A stretch of DNA of 64,000 bases, taken from the NCBI RefSeq assembly GCF_964355755.1, contig NC_092677.1:19374101-19438100 (forward strand). Direction: 5' to 3'. Positions 11,471-21,729 of the stretch are shown in pieces. This DNA comes from Antedon mediterranea (taxonomy: Eukaryota; Echinodermata; Crinoidea; Comatulida; Antedonidae). Below the pieces are notes generated by a model. It saw only the letters and a list, made by a program, of their open reading frames with translations, had not been told where the DNA came from and did not search any database. The position numbers were made by a program, and so were the translations under genes. The stretch's first letter is position 1. Each line of letters begins with the position of its first letter.

Positions 11471-12180
11471 AAATATTTCTTACAAAAAACGCCGCGCAAC
11501 TTTTTGACTGGACAGTTGTAAGAACAGTCTTCATTAATCTAATATAATAGGTCGGCCAATCAAAACGCAAGTGAACAATTGGGACTTTACTTGTGATTTA
11601 TGTCATTGGCCTGTCAGCACAGTCGTTTCTTTCTAGAATTAAACGCACAAACTTGTATTGGGAATAATGTATGTGGTTATTACTATCGCATTTAGGTATT
11701 GATAATAATAATAATATGGCTTTTGAATATATAATTACTGTCTGTAGAATAACATTTATACATTTTCGGTTCGCGATGAAAAGTTATATGAATGGATTTG
11801 TAATAGGTATTTATAATAATAGTATATGGGTTGTATTATTGCTAAGCTATCACCAAATCGCGTTATAACATTATTTCTCAGGTTTTTTGCACCATTGATC
11901 AATACCAAACGCGTATCGGTATTATAGTTTTTAATGAATCATTACATTAATAAAAATACCCAATTAAATCAATCGCGTCAGTCCAATTCCGACTTATGTT
12001 TCGATCACATAGTTCTGTGTCTACACTGTCCCAACTAGTTTAACAAAAAAAAGTGTGATGTGCCCAAATATGGTAGTGATATGCCCGATTATCGTAGTGA
12101 TATGACATCGTCATGATGATGTCTATATAATATGGGCACATCATATTTAGTTTGATAGCATAGACAGAGCTTAAGGATTA
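11471..12180. other. No recognised gene
   Basis: AT-rich. A short hairpin pairs GATGTGCCCA at about 12057 with TGGGCACATC at about 12133. Nothing else was supported. Confidence 0.4.
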
Positions 12181-12189
12181 TATTAAAAA

Positions 12190-12660
12190 AATGTTTTCTT
12201 ACATTTTGAACGGAAGTATTTATTTGTTTATAAGCCCAATTTTCCAGTCTTAATTTTACATTTTGAAAAAAAGTATTTATTTGTTTATAAGCCCAATTTT
12301 CCAGTCTTAATTTTACATTTTGAAAAAAAAGTATTTTATTTGTTGATAAGCCCAATTTTGCAGTCTTATTTTACATTTTAAACGAAAGTATTTATTTGTT
12401 GATAAGCCGAATTTTCCAGTTTAATAATAATGACCCCTTCCACAGTGCTTATACCATATACATTTTACATGATATTGACCGTGGTTTCTTTACGCCTCTG
12501 ATGCATTTGTTTTTATTGTACCTTTTTAATAAATTATTATATGTTTAGGCCTAATCACACCCAATTTAATGAAACGGTCAGATTTCGATTTCAATTGAAC
12601 GAAAGTAGTACTGTATTTATTATTCATTGATAAGCCAAGGGTCCCATGGCGTTAGCCGAT
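12190..12660. repeat. Tandem repeat of about 60 bp, left block
   Basis: At least four units of a roughly 58-62 bp repeat containing ATTTTGAAAAAAAGTATTTA and GATAAGCCCAATTTTCCAGT (12196-12425), with a weaker unit at 12600-12650. The same repeat, together with the linked sequence TTTTACATGATATTGACCG, reappears at 14280-14535. The intervening 12933-14246 element therefore lies inside this repeat family. Confidence 0.75.
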
Positions 12661-12932
12661 ATCTTGAGCATTTGACTCTTATGTCAACCTGTAACACAAA
12701 TCATTCTTCAAAATCTAAAGAAAGAACCTCACACGTCTTTTTTGTGAGTGATACACTATGGATATGCCCACGGAAATAATATGTGGACATTGCAAACAAT
12801 CATAGGCCTACAGTAACAAACATAACATGGCTAATAAGCATAACATTCAGACTTGTTTGTTTTCTAGTGGATTTTTATTTACTTTAGCATGTAGAATAAA
12901 ACTAGTAACAGTGGCTATATTAATAATTATAC

Positions 12933-14246
12933 CAGGGCTCGAAATTTACTTTTTTTTCGACTAGCAAACTTTGCTAGTTGTAAAAAAATTAACTAGCAAA
13001 ATCAGCAGCATAACTAGCAATCACAATTTTTTTTCGGTAAAATAGTTAAATTCTACACAAATCTGAATTTATTTAGGTGTAGAGCTAGACCTAGCTTTTA
13101 GGTGTAGGCCTAGCTAGCTAGGCAAAGCTGTAGTAGTAGTAGTAGTACCCTTTTTAGCCAAATTAAAAAAAGATCAAGACATGCTTTCATGCTAGCCAAA
13201 TCAAGGGCGTTTCGGCCTATGGACGATTCGTCCCGAGACGTTTCGGCCCACTTTTTTTTAGGTCGAAACTTTTAAAATTTGAAGCGGAACAAAATTGACT
13301 AGGCCTATGTATAAAATATTATTGCCGATGACAAAACTGAGTTTTATATTGTTTATATCCAGACGTAATTAAAACATTAAATTTAATTGCCACCGAGCGA
13401 AATTGGTAGGCCCTAACTAATCCGTCCCAAGCTACGCCCGCCTCACTCCGCCATCTCTCGCGCTCCACTCGTCTCTATCCAGGAAATTCCCTATCGCACG
13501 AGAGGCATGATGTTGGAATAATAGTGGGCTGATCAATAGTTTGAAAACAGCTTACGGCATTTCTTAAGTGAATTTTTATTCAACGTATTCTTCTTTGATG
13601 AATCCTTTGCTCATTGCTATGTAAAATCAGTAATTAAAGTTGTGATGCGAAAGTGTGTGTAATTTAATTCCACAGGTAAACAATATAGGCGTAAGAAAAT
13701 CCATCGCACAAACAACAGGACCTCGTGGTGTGCCGAGGAGACGTTCTTCTCCAAAATTGGAAGAGTCCATTAAGTGGGGAGGTGTTTACTATTTACGAAT
13801 CTATTAAATACGCGCTTCGACCACTGTGTAGGCAAAATATTTATTTCGTTAAATCCCTAAATTGATAATCGCGTATTCTGTAATCAGGTGACTGATGATG
13901 TAATCCTTAGCGACGTACTAAATGCACATGCTTTTGTGTTAAGGAAAAGCTTGCTGTTAATATAATGCACATCGTTAACAACTATGCTACCACATGATTC
14001 ACGGTGCTATTCGCGTTTCCTTGACGTAAATTGGCGGCGTGTAAATGAAACAATTGTTTTCACCAAATTGGTTCCTATTAGCCGTTGTCGACATAGCGAT
14101 TGGCGGCTAGCGTGGCTAAGCTAAAAAGTACGTATTTTTTCAAAAATTACACTAGCAAACATTTGCTAGTTATGAAATTTTCAACTAGCAATTATCAAGA
14201 ATCTACTAGCAAAATGCTAGTTTGCTAGCGTGAATTTCGAGCCCTG
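12933..14246. mobile_element. hAT-like non-autonomous element, copy 1
   Basis: Terminal inverted repeats CAGGGCTCGAAATTTAC (12933) and GTGAATTTCGAGCCCTG (ending 14246) are flanked by the direct repeat TATAC (12928-12932 and 14247-14251). Subterminal DNA carries many ACTAGCAAA/TTTGCTAGT words at both ends. No protein is encoded. CAGGG ends are characteristic of hAT transposons; a 5-bp duplication fits the hAT5-type subgroup better than the usual 8 bp. Confidence 0.8.
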
Positions 14247-14279
14247 TATACTGATTATCCTTGATGTTATCGCGTCTAA

Positions 14280-14540
14280 TAATAAAATATTTTGTTGTTG
14301 ATAAGCCCAATTTTTCACAGTGCATTTTACATGATATTGACCGAGGGTTTTTACGCCTCTATAGCCACTGATCAATACCATAATTAATGTACTTTTTTAA
14401 ATGAATATTGAAATGTTTCAACATACCCAATTAAAAAAAACGGTCCGTTTTCGAGTTCAATCTTTTGATTAGAGAGGTTGGAGTTTCATTTTGAACGAAA
14501 GTATTTATTTGATTGATAAGCCAAATTTCTAGTCCTAATG
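14280..14540. repeat. Tandem repeat of about 60 bp, right block
   Basis: Continues the family seen at 12190-12660: GATAAGCCCAATTTTTCACA, then CATGATATTGACCG, then another GAACGAAAGTATTTATTTG unit at about 14488. It supports insertion of the hAT-like element into a pre-existing repeat array. A short (TA)n run follows at about 14588. Confidence 0.65.
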
Positions 14541-14835
14541 ATTTGAGATTCAACGGGTTTTGCTTTCAATTGTATAATAATATGATTATATATATATATA
14601 TATAAATATAATATTAAGTATAATTATGAATTCACCAATACTTTCAGGCCCAATAACAATGGCCCGAGTTTTTGTAGACCGGACTTCCATGCACAGCCAC
14701 ATGTTAAGGAATATGAATCTCTTTATGATTTTAATATGGTTCGAAATGATATTACACAACAACGATTAGACAGCAACTGTGCAAGAGTCCAACTAATAAA
14801 ATCGGAATGATCAATTAATTGAACATTTACAGCAT

Positions 14836-15194
14836 AAGGCCCATACACTAGGACGATAACGATCGACGATAAATAGACAACTGTGCATTTTTAATACATA
14901 AACCAAAAGAAATATAAACAATTCCTTTGATGAAAATTATATTTTCACACGTCCAATCAAATGACGTCATGATTAGTAAGACCAATAATATCGTGACAAT
15001 ACAGCGATTTTATTGTTTTTATTTATCATGACGTCATTTGATTGGAATTTGAAAAACATTATTTTTATCAAAGACAGCATAAATGATTATCCTATAGGTC
15101 TAGAACGAAAACCTTTCTAATTTCTTTTGGTTTATGTAAAAAAAATGCAATATATTTATCGTCCGTCGTTATCGTCATAGTGTAATTGGGCCTT
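14836..15194. mobile_element. Short inverted-repeat element (MITE), about 360 bp
   Basis: The inverted ends AAGGCCCATACACTAGGACG (14836) and, reversed, a matching block ending GTGTAATTGGGCCTT (15194) enclose further inverted matches: ACGATAACGA...ATTTATCG, AACCAAAAGAAAT and CCAATCAAATGACGTCATGA. The whole element can fold back. The target duplication is ambiguous because the flanks are TA-rich. Confidence 0.6.
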
Positions 15195-15888
15195 TATACA
15201 AAAAAAATAAATTGATTACGAAGTTACATGTCATTTTCACCTATCACCAAAAAACCAACCTTTTCAAAACTAATTAGCCTAATTGTTACGAAGCCAATTT
15301 ATATTATATATTTCATTAAAACTGAACTTTACGGTAAATGAAGAGTAAGTATCAGTTAATATGAATAATATAACTAGTAGGTCTATGAACTTGCGTCCAG
15401 ACACAGAACTGTGACATTACTATCATAAATGTTGAAACCACTTATAAAACCTTTTTTTTAAAGAAAATATAATTGTGTTAGGAGAAGGCTAATAAACAAA
15501 TAGATAATGTACAACCCTTTTTCTTGATTAATTAATGGAGCAGGCGTTCCTAATAATCTGCTGCTGCTACCTAGACTGATTGTTCACCTTCTGACGATAA
15601 TTGATTGGACCCCCCACGGCACCTGATAACCAACAAAAAATTTACGAGGACTATTTCAATGATTTAATATCTGACGGCGTATTATAATAACATTGGCCTA
15701 GATTGACAGTCAAAGAAAGTCATTGTAAATACCTCCTTTTATTTTGACAGAGCCAAAATAAAGTTTTGACCATTATCGAATGATTATTTGACAGTGACTT
15801 ATTATAATACCGGCCTGGTTGACAGCAAAAACGAAGTTATTATTTATTGATCAAGATTTTACAGATTTCCGTCTACATCTCAATAATA
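15195..15888. other. No recognised gene
   Basis: AT-rich sequence. Two similar short blocks, TTTGACAGTGACTTATTATAATA and related text around 15660-15830, hint at a degenerate duplication. No gene was supported. Confidence 0.35.
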
Positions 15889-16131
15889 CTGTATTATCAG
15901 CAAAGGCTTTCATATAGACTCTCTTCTCCCAGACGTTTTTTGGGTCCAGCAGCTACCTATAAATTATAGTCGAGTTTCCAAATTCACAAAACTGTCAGCC
16001 TTAGATACTAAAGCTACCGCTATGAAACAGCTTATTAATGAATGTGTCCTTCTGGGACATAGCTGGCTAGAGCCGCGGCGCGAAAAAACATTATATGAAA
16101 ACAGTGCTTTTATTGAACACTTTCATATTTC
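15889..16131 (+). CDS. Unrecognised open exon-like segment
   Basis: An open stretch of about 80 codons reads SKGFHIDSLLPDVFWVQQL and later TKATAMKQLINECVLLGHSW before a stop near 16131. The composition (mixed hydrophobic and charged, few low-complexity runs) looks like real protein, unlike the surrounding AT-rich DNA. I do not recognise the family. The last codons run into the dispersed 3'-end repeat at 16108, so the reading frame may originally have ended elsewhere. No upstream exon could be linked. Confidence 0.3.
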
Positions 16132-16425
16132 AATTTAAAAAATAGCTTAAAATAATAACACCTTTTAAATAATAATAATATATAATAATATACATTTCTC
16201 TTAAGAACAAACTATAAATAATTTCATGATGTAATAAATATAAATCTACTTTTTCTTTTTTCCTAAAAACAAAGTCTATAAATAATTTGTTGTCAATTTT
16301 TTCTTTTATAACATATTTCAACTAAATAATTTAATTAAACATAAAACTTTCTTATTCAAATAAATAGTTTAACTTACTAAATAAACAGATCATAAAAGTC
16401 TATAAATAATTCAGGATTAAAAAAC
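16108..16425 (-). repeat. Retroposed 3' end, copy 2 (no poly(A))
   Basis: About 320 bp matching 11154-11470 in the same orientation, including TTTTATTGAACACTTTCATA at the 3' boundary and CATTTCTCTTAAGAACAAA inside. Here the minus-strand AATAAA is followed by unique sequence instead of a poly(A) run. This copy may be the source, or an older insertion. Confidence 0.55.
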
Positions 16426-16534
16426 ATAATATAACAAACAGTACTAAGTCCTTTTTTTTTAATGCAAAGTTACCAGTCAATAAGTTCATGTTTTTCCAAG
16501 AAAGGACTCCATTTGTTTAAGTAAGTATGATGCT

Positions 16535-17865
16535 TGTTACAACCGTTAATGTAGAAAACGCCAGCTAATGTCGAAACAACCGTTAATGTAGAACAACCCA
16601 CCGCTTATGTAGTAAAACCTCCAGCTTATGTAGAAACACCAACAGCTTTGTAGTAAATACAAATCAACACCAGCTAATGTAGAAATATTTAACAGCTTAT
16701 GTAGTAACGAAAATTGCCTCCCAGCTTATGTAGTTACTATCGCCAGCTAATGTAGAAAATGTTATATATTTTACAAAAATGTCTCATTTATGTGCCAGTG
16801 CATCGATCTTTACTTAGCTATCAGTCTTTCCACCTCTCGTAAGCAACCAACTTTCTAAAACGACCACACATCGTAAGCAACCACCTCTGTTAAGGGACCG
16901 CTTCTCATAATCGACCACCTCTCGTAAGGGATTACCTCCTCTCATAAGGGACCACTTCTCATAACCGACCACCTCTCGTAAGCGACCACCTCTCTTAAGG
17001 ACCACACCTTTCGTAAATGACCACCTCTTTTAAGGGACCACGACCTCTTTCTCTCTATTAAAGGACCGCTTCTCATAATCGTCAGTGACGACTCTTTTAA
17101 AGGACCACCTCTCTTAACGACCCCACCTCTTGTAAGTGACGACCTCTTATAAAGGACCACCACCTCTATTAAGGGACTGCTTCTCATAATCGACCATCTT
17201 CCATCACAATGACCTCTCGAAAGTGGCCACCTCTATTGCGACGACCAGTGTCTCTGTTAAGGGACTGCTTCTTATCTTTGACCACTTCCGAGAGGTGGTC
17301 GATTATGATAAATGGTCCCTTAAAAGAGACGGTGGTCGTTCAATAGAGGTGATCACTTACGAGAGGTGGTCTATTATAAGCAGTGGTCCCTTAATAATAG
17401 AAACGGTGGACGTTCAACAGAGGTGGTCACTTACCAGAGGTCGTTGTGACGGGAGATAGTCGATTATGAGAAGCGGTCCTTTAATAGAGAGAAAGAGATC
17501 GTGGTCCCTTAAAAGAGGTGGTCATTTACGAGAGGTGTGGTCGTTAAAAGAGGTGGTCGCTTACGAGAGGTGGAAAGACTGATAGCTAAGTAAAGATCGA
17601 TGCTTGCACATGAATTACATTTTTGTAAAATATATAACATTTTCTACATTAGCTGGCGATAGTAACTACATAAGCTGGGAGGCAATTTTCGTTACTACAT
17701 AAGCTGTTGACTGTTTCTACATTAGCTGGTGTTGATTTTTATTTACTACATAAGCTGTTGGTGTTTCTACATAAGCTGGAGGTTTTACTACATAAGCGGT
17801 GGATTGTTCTACATTAACGGTTGTTTCGACATTAGCTGGCGTTTTCTACATTAGCGGTTGTAACA
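16535..17865. mobile_element. Foldback element made of two minisatellites
   Basis: The ends TGTTACAACCG (16535) and CGGTTGTAACA (17865) are flanked by the direct repeat ATGCT (16530-16534 and 17866-17870). The whole 1331 bp is one inverted repeat centred near 17200. Outer arms carry variants of AACAGCTTATGTAGTAA and CAGCTAATGTAGAAA (16540-16765, mirrored 17632-17860). Inner arms carry GACCACCTCTCGTAAG variants (16815-17260, mirrored 17280-17585). The junction CTATCAGTCTTTCCACCTC at 16818 is mirrored at about 17562-17584. There is no protein. Confidence 0.85.
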
Positions 17866-17870
17866 ATGCT

Positions 17871-18265
17871 CCCCTTTAGTTTTCAAAATAAATTCTTCTT
17901 GTTTAACGTGTAACTTAATCTCATTCACGAATCGAGCAATATTAGGCTTAATTTTTCTCATTTTACAGCTATATATGTAGTGTCGACAAATTAGTAAAAT
18001 AGTATTTAGGGCTTTAAATGTTTTTTTTTCAACTTATTTTGGCGGAGTATGGATTATGCAAATTTTTGAAATATTTTAGGAAAATTATAAAAAATTTGTA
18101 ATTTACCTTTGACTACCAAATGCACAAAAATTAATAAATATTTCATAATAAAACTCATCTCTTCATCAGAACCTATTTCTTCTCTTCAAAATAAGACCAA
18201 ACTTGACCATTATGAATTACCGGTTTCGAAATTGTGAAGAAATTAGTAGACGGACTCATCCGACG
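17871..18265. other. No recognised gene
   Basis: AT-rich spacer between the foldback and the second hAT-like element. Nothing was supported. Confidence 0.4.
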
Positions 18266-18270
18266 ATGAC

Positions 18271-19384
18271 CAGGGCTCGATTTATCTTTTTCATGTTGCT
18301 AGCCCGCTGGGCTAGTTCACTGTAGATTTCACTAGCCCATACATTATTTTACTAGCCCACTCTTATTATCGCACCGTGATAGCAGGGCCGCCATATAAAT
18401 GAATTCAGGCATTTTGTACAATAGAGGGCGCACTAATCTAAACGCTCGAGAATTGCTACACATTTACATACATACTGTATTAAACTATTATTGCATGAAA
18501 AATTACACAAAATTGTATTTCTTTATTGTTCACGTTATAAAAATTAACTTTGCGTCGCGACGCATAGTCTATTTCATGCTCACCATATTCACAGAATCGA
18601 TTTATTGAGGTCTTTTTGTTGTTGGGCTTCAACCTAGCCAAGAAAACTAATTAGATTCTGTCTACCTTAGCCTAGGCCTAGAGCCTATTATTTATAGTAG
18701 GGTAGCTAGGATAGACCTAGAGGCCTACCTAGATCGCATTGGAGCACCTGGCCTACTCAACTGTTACCAAAATGGTAGTATCTAGCTAGCTGCTGAGCAG
18801 CCATCACGATGCCAAACGATGGCTTTTGATTCTATCTAGGCCTATGCATATTATAAAATATGGCCTCCATGGCCTACCTACAGGGATAGAGCCAGCCACC
18901 CGGCCCTACAAAATATCCCTAGCTTTGATCTGTGACAACCAGGGCCGGCCTGACAAGACTAGACAAGTTATTTTTAACATTGACAAAATTCTACTACATT
19001 TGGCCAATCACAGTTCGTTATTTATGGTCATATTTTTGTGACACGTTTGACCTGATAATGAAGCTCCGCCTACTTCACAATAACCTGGGTGACAAAAACA
19101 TAAATGGCCAATCATAATTCGGAAAATTTGCTTGATTATGAGAGGCTCCGCCTACATCATCACTTGTTATGGCCACAGCAGCGCGCGAGTGGTTTTTTTT
19201 GCTGATGTTGCCAAGACATTACCGTATGTCTTTTATGCTGGAGTTATTTTTATGAGGTCATTTCGTCCCAATTTCGAGTTCCCACAACCTACTAGCCATC
19301 CGGGCTTAAAGGAAGATACTTTAGGTAGCCTGGAGCTGTTTTTACTAGCCATTGTACGCCGGGCTAGCACTAAATCGAGCCCTG
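18271..19384. mobile_element. hAT-like non-autonomous element, copy 2
   Basis: The ends CAGGGCTCGATTTATC (18271) and AAATCGAGCCCTG (ending 19384) are flanked by the 5-bp direct repeat ATGAC (18266-18270 and 19385-19389). Subterminal ACTAGCCCA/GGGCTAG words occupy the positions taken by ACTAGCAAA in the 12933-14246 element, so the two are related subfamilies. The interior carries TAGGCCTA-rich DNA and no transposase. Open frames at 19132-19512 cross the element boundary and look spurious. Confidence 0.8.
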
Positions 19385-19389
19385 ATGAC

Positions 19390-19974
19390 CATATGGGGCC
19401 TAGGCCTATCGGGAGCCGTCCCAAGTGCGTCGTTGCCGCTGTTTGTTCACCAGGAATGTTAAAAAAAACATCCCGCCATTCTCGCGCGCACCGGCATCCC
19501 TCGGGAGCTTAGTCCGCTATTTTAGATGTGTAGCTTGCAGAAAATTAGACGAAAATGCGTCGTAAACTTATGAAATTAAGATAAGTTTGGTATCAAAATG
19601 TTTGTCAAAAGTTATGCTTCAATAAACTGACATTTGAGCAGAGTTTGAACAAATATTTCATGCCCATAATGCATCTGACATGTCAGGGTTCATATTACAA
19701 TCAAAGGTAGACAATACGCCGCGACCCTCGTGAGAACATGGTCACGACTTTTCTCTGGTAGAAAAATCACATTTTTACATGGAAATATGACGATTTAGAC
19801 ACTGTAACCTGGGCTCGCACTGGCCGATCGCCAAGTTGCCATTAGTAGGCATGTTAAGGTGCATATTTTAGCCAAATCCTTCAAATTGTGATAATATTTT
19901 GAAACTTTGCACAGTTATTCATTAGCGTGTCAAAAACATGAAATGGAAGGGTTGCACGAAATGTGGTCAGGGGA
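19390..19974. other. No recognised gene
   Basis: Slightly GC-richer at the left edge, then AT-rich. Nothing was supported until the tandem repeat begins. Confidence 0.35.
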
Positions 19975-20560
19975 AAGCCGCCATTTTGGATTTCAAATTT
20001 TCACTTTTCAGGTATATCTCTGCTAAAAAGGCCCATATAGTTCTGATTTGAGGTGAAAATTATATGGTAGTGGGGTCACCAAACATATTGGTATAACTAA
20101 CATTTTGATTGCATGGCGGACATGTTGGATTTCAAAATGGCGGACTTTAAATTTTCACTTTTCAGGTATATCTCTGCTAAAAAGGCACATAGAGTTCTGA
20201 ATTTAGGTGCAAATTATATGGTAATGGGGTCACCAAACATATTGGTATAACTAACATTTTGATTGCATGGCGGCCATGTTGGATTTCAAAATGGCGGACT
20301 TCAAATTTTCACTTTTCAGGTATATCTGCTAAAATGGCACCCAGAGTTCTGATTTATACGTGCAAATTATATGGTAATGGGTCACCAAACATATTGGTAT
20401 TTAACTAACATTTTGATTGCATGGCGGCCATTTTGAATTTCAAAATGGTGAACTCAAAATGTTTCAGTACGGTACCTACAGTTATAATTTTAGGTACAAA
20501 GTATAATATGGTATTGAGATCAACAAACTTTGATTGCATGGCGGCCATTTTGAATGTAGC
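19975..20560. repeat. Tandem repeat, about 154-bp unit, nearly four copies
   Basis: Units begin with TTCACTTTTCAGGTATATCT at about 20000, 20154 and 20308. They run through GGTCACCAAACATATTGGTA, then TGATTGCATGGCGG and a CCATTTTGAATTTCAAAATGG-like palindromic stretch. A shorter, more diverged fourth unit ends near 20560. Spacing is about 154 bp by inspection. Confidence 0.8.
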
Positions 20561-20601
20561 TCAAACCGTACTGGCTTTACACTATTTGTTTATGTTTATA
20601 G

Positions 20602-21720
20602 TTACATGCAAAAACGGACACAATTATTGTAGGTCACATTTTCCCTGGCAACCACACAGCTCTGTACATCGTAAATCACTCTTTCTGCATTTATACAGCG
20701 TCCAAGAACACAGTCGGTATGTCCACAGCGAATTAAAACCTTTGTGACATCTGAAAGTTCTGGCAATGAACTCCAAACTGGACTAAATTTGTTGCCATCC
20801 TTCCTCCATCCCCAGTTTGCTGGGTCCTGTTCAACCCTGAAGGCATCTAGACAGTAGTACCACTTCCTGGCTTGTAGAACAGACCGTTTCACATGTTCTC
20901 TTAATGCCCCAAATGTTGGGGGGATATTTTCAATAGTCTTTCCCCTTGTTGTAAAAAGATATCGTCTTGCATCATTTACCTTCTTTCCATTAAATGATCT
21001 GCAGTCCATAGTTACAACAAACTGCTCTACATAATCTGTGTCTGTTTCACTAACATCTCCTACAGACAATGGAGTGTGGAGCACTGTGGCGCATTGGACT
21101 TGCAATCAAGAGGTTGCTGGTTCAAGCCCGGCCGGTCACTGCAGTGTTGAGTCCTTGAGCAAGATTCTTTATCCACATTGTTCCTCCCCACCCAGGTCAT
21201 AGAAATGGGTACCAGTATGAAAAAAGTACTGGGAAGGTAAATCAGACTCGTTTGTGCGGGAGGAGTGGCGTACCCCCACAAACATACACAGTTAGTGGAG
21301 TCTGGCCCAAACGCTAAAGAAATGGAGATGGGCACCAGGGCCATTAGCATTAGCTTAGGTTTCGACACTTTACCTTACAGACAATGACATCCTATCGAAA
21401 ACTGAAGTCATACATGGCATCTTTTTCCAAGTCTCGTTAAATGTAGCTTTACCTTTTCTTTGAACAGATGAAGTTGTATCACAACCGCTAAAGGAATGAA
21501 AGAACAAGTAAGCGGCTGATGCTTGTGGTCCAAGAGAAAAAGCAATCTCGTGTATTGGGATGTACTTCAAGTGCTTCCCCACTCCAAACTTGATCCAAAG
21601 CTCGTGGATGCCAGGTATTCTGTGGAAAGCTGACAATGCAATAACAATAACATGTCTACAGTCTTGACAAGAATGCGCGGAAAAATTACAATTGAAATTA
21701 TCTCCCATATCCTTTGCTCG
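20602..21720 (-). pseudogene. Transposon-associated protein of unknown function, split by a SINE
   Basis: Minus-strand coding sequence in two parts, 21720-21372 and 21071-20602. The first part carries KYIPIHEIAFSLGPQASAA and a FHSFSGCDT motif. The second carries YLFTTRGKTIENIPPT, a WGWR stretch and a cysteine-rich tail. IPIHEI...GCDT followed by ENIPPT...ALREH is a combination I associate with uncharacterised proteins repeated many times in cnidarian, mollusc and fish genomes. The frame is interrupted by a SINE between codons; ignoring the SINE and one duplicated copy of its target, the two parts are in the same frame. The amino end merges without a clear boundary into Myb-linked coding sequence upstream. 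Likely a decayed copy. Confidence 0.6.
21072..21375 (+). mobile_element. tRNA-derived SINE
   Basis: The head has pol III-like boxes: GTGGCGCATTGG (A-box region, about 21087) and GGTTCAAGCCC (B box, about 21119). A conserved SINE body follows with TTGAGCAAGATTCTTTATCC. The insertion is flanked by an 11-bp direct repeat, TACAGACAATG, at 21061-21071 and 21376-21386. It has landed inside the minus-strand coding sequence. The 3' tail is short and lacks a long poly(A). Confidence 0.85.
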
Positions 21721-21729
21721 TCTCTGTTT

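Noticed and set aside
16814-17459. Open frames with repeated RGG and EVV motifs
   Set aside because: Direct translation of the GACCACCTCTCGTAAG minisatellite; no gene.
19132-19512. 126-codon open frame near the second hAT-like element
   Set aside because: It crosses the element end and target duplication, so it cannot be an old gene.
20602-21720. PIF/Harbinger transposase for element A
   Set aside because: It lacks the DGTHI...DPAYP...E-R-x-F-G-x-L-K pattern seen at 55609-56304; it belongs to a different family.
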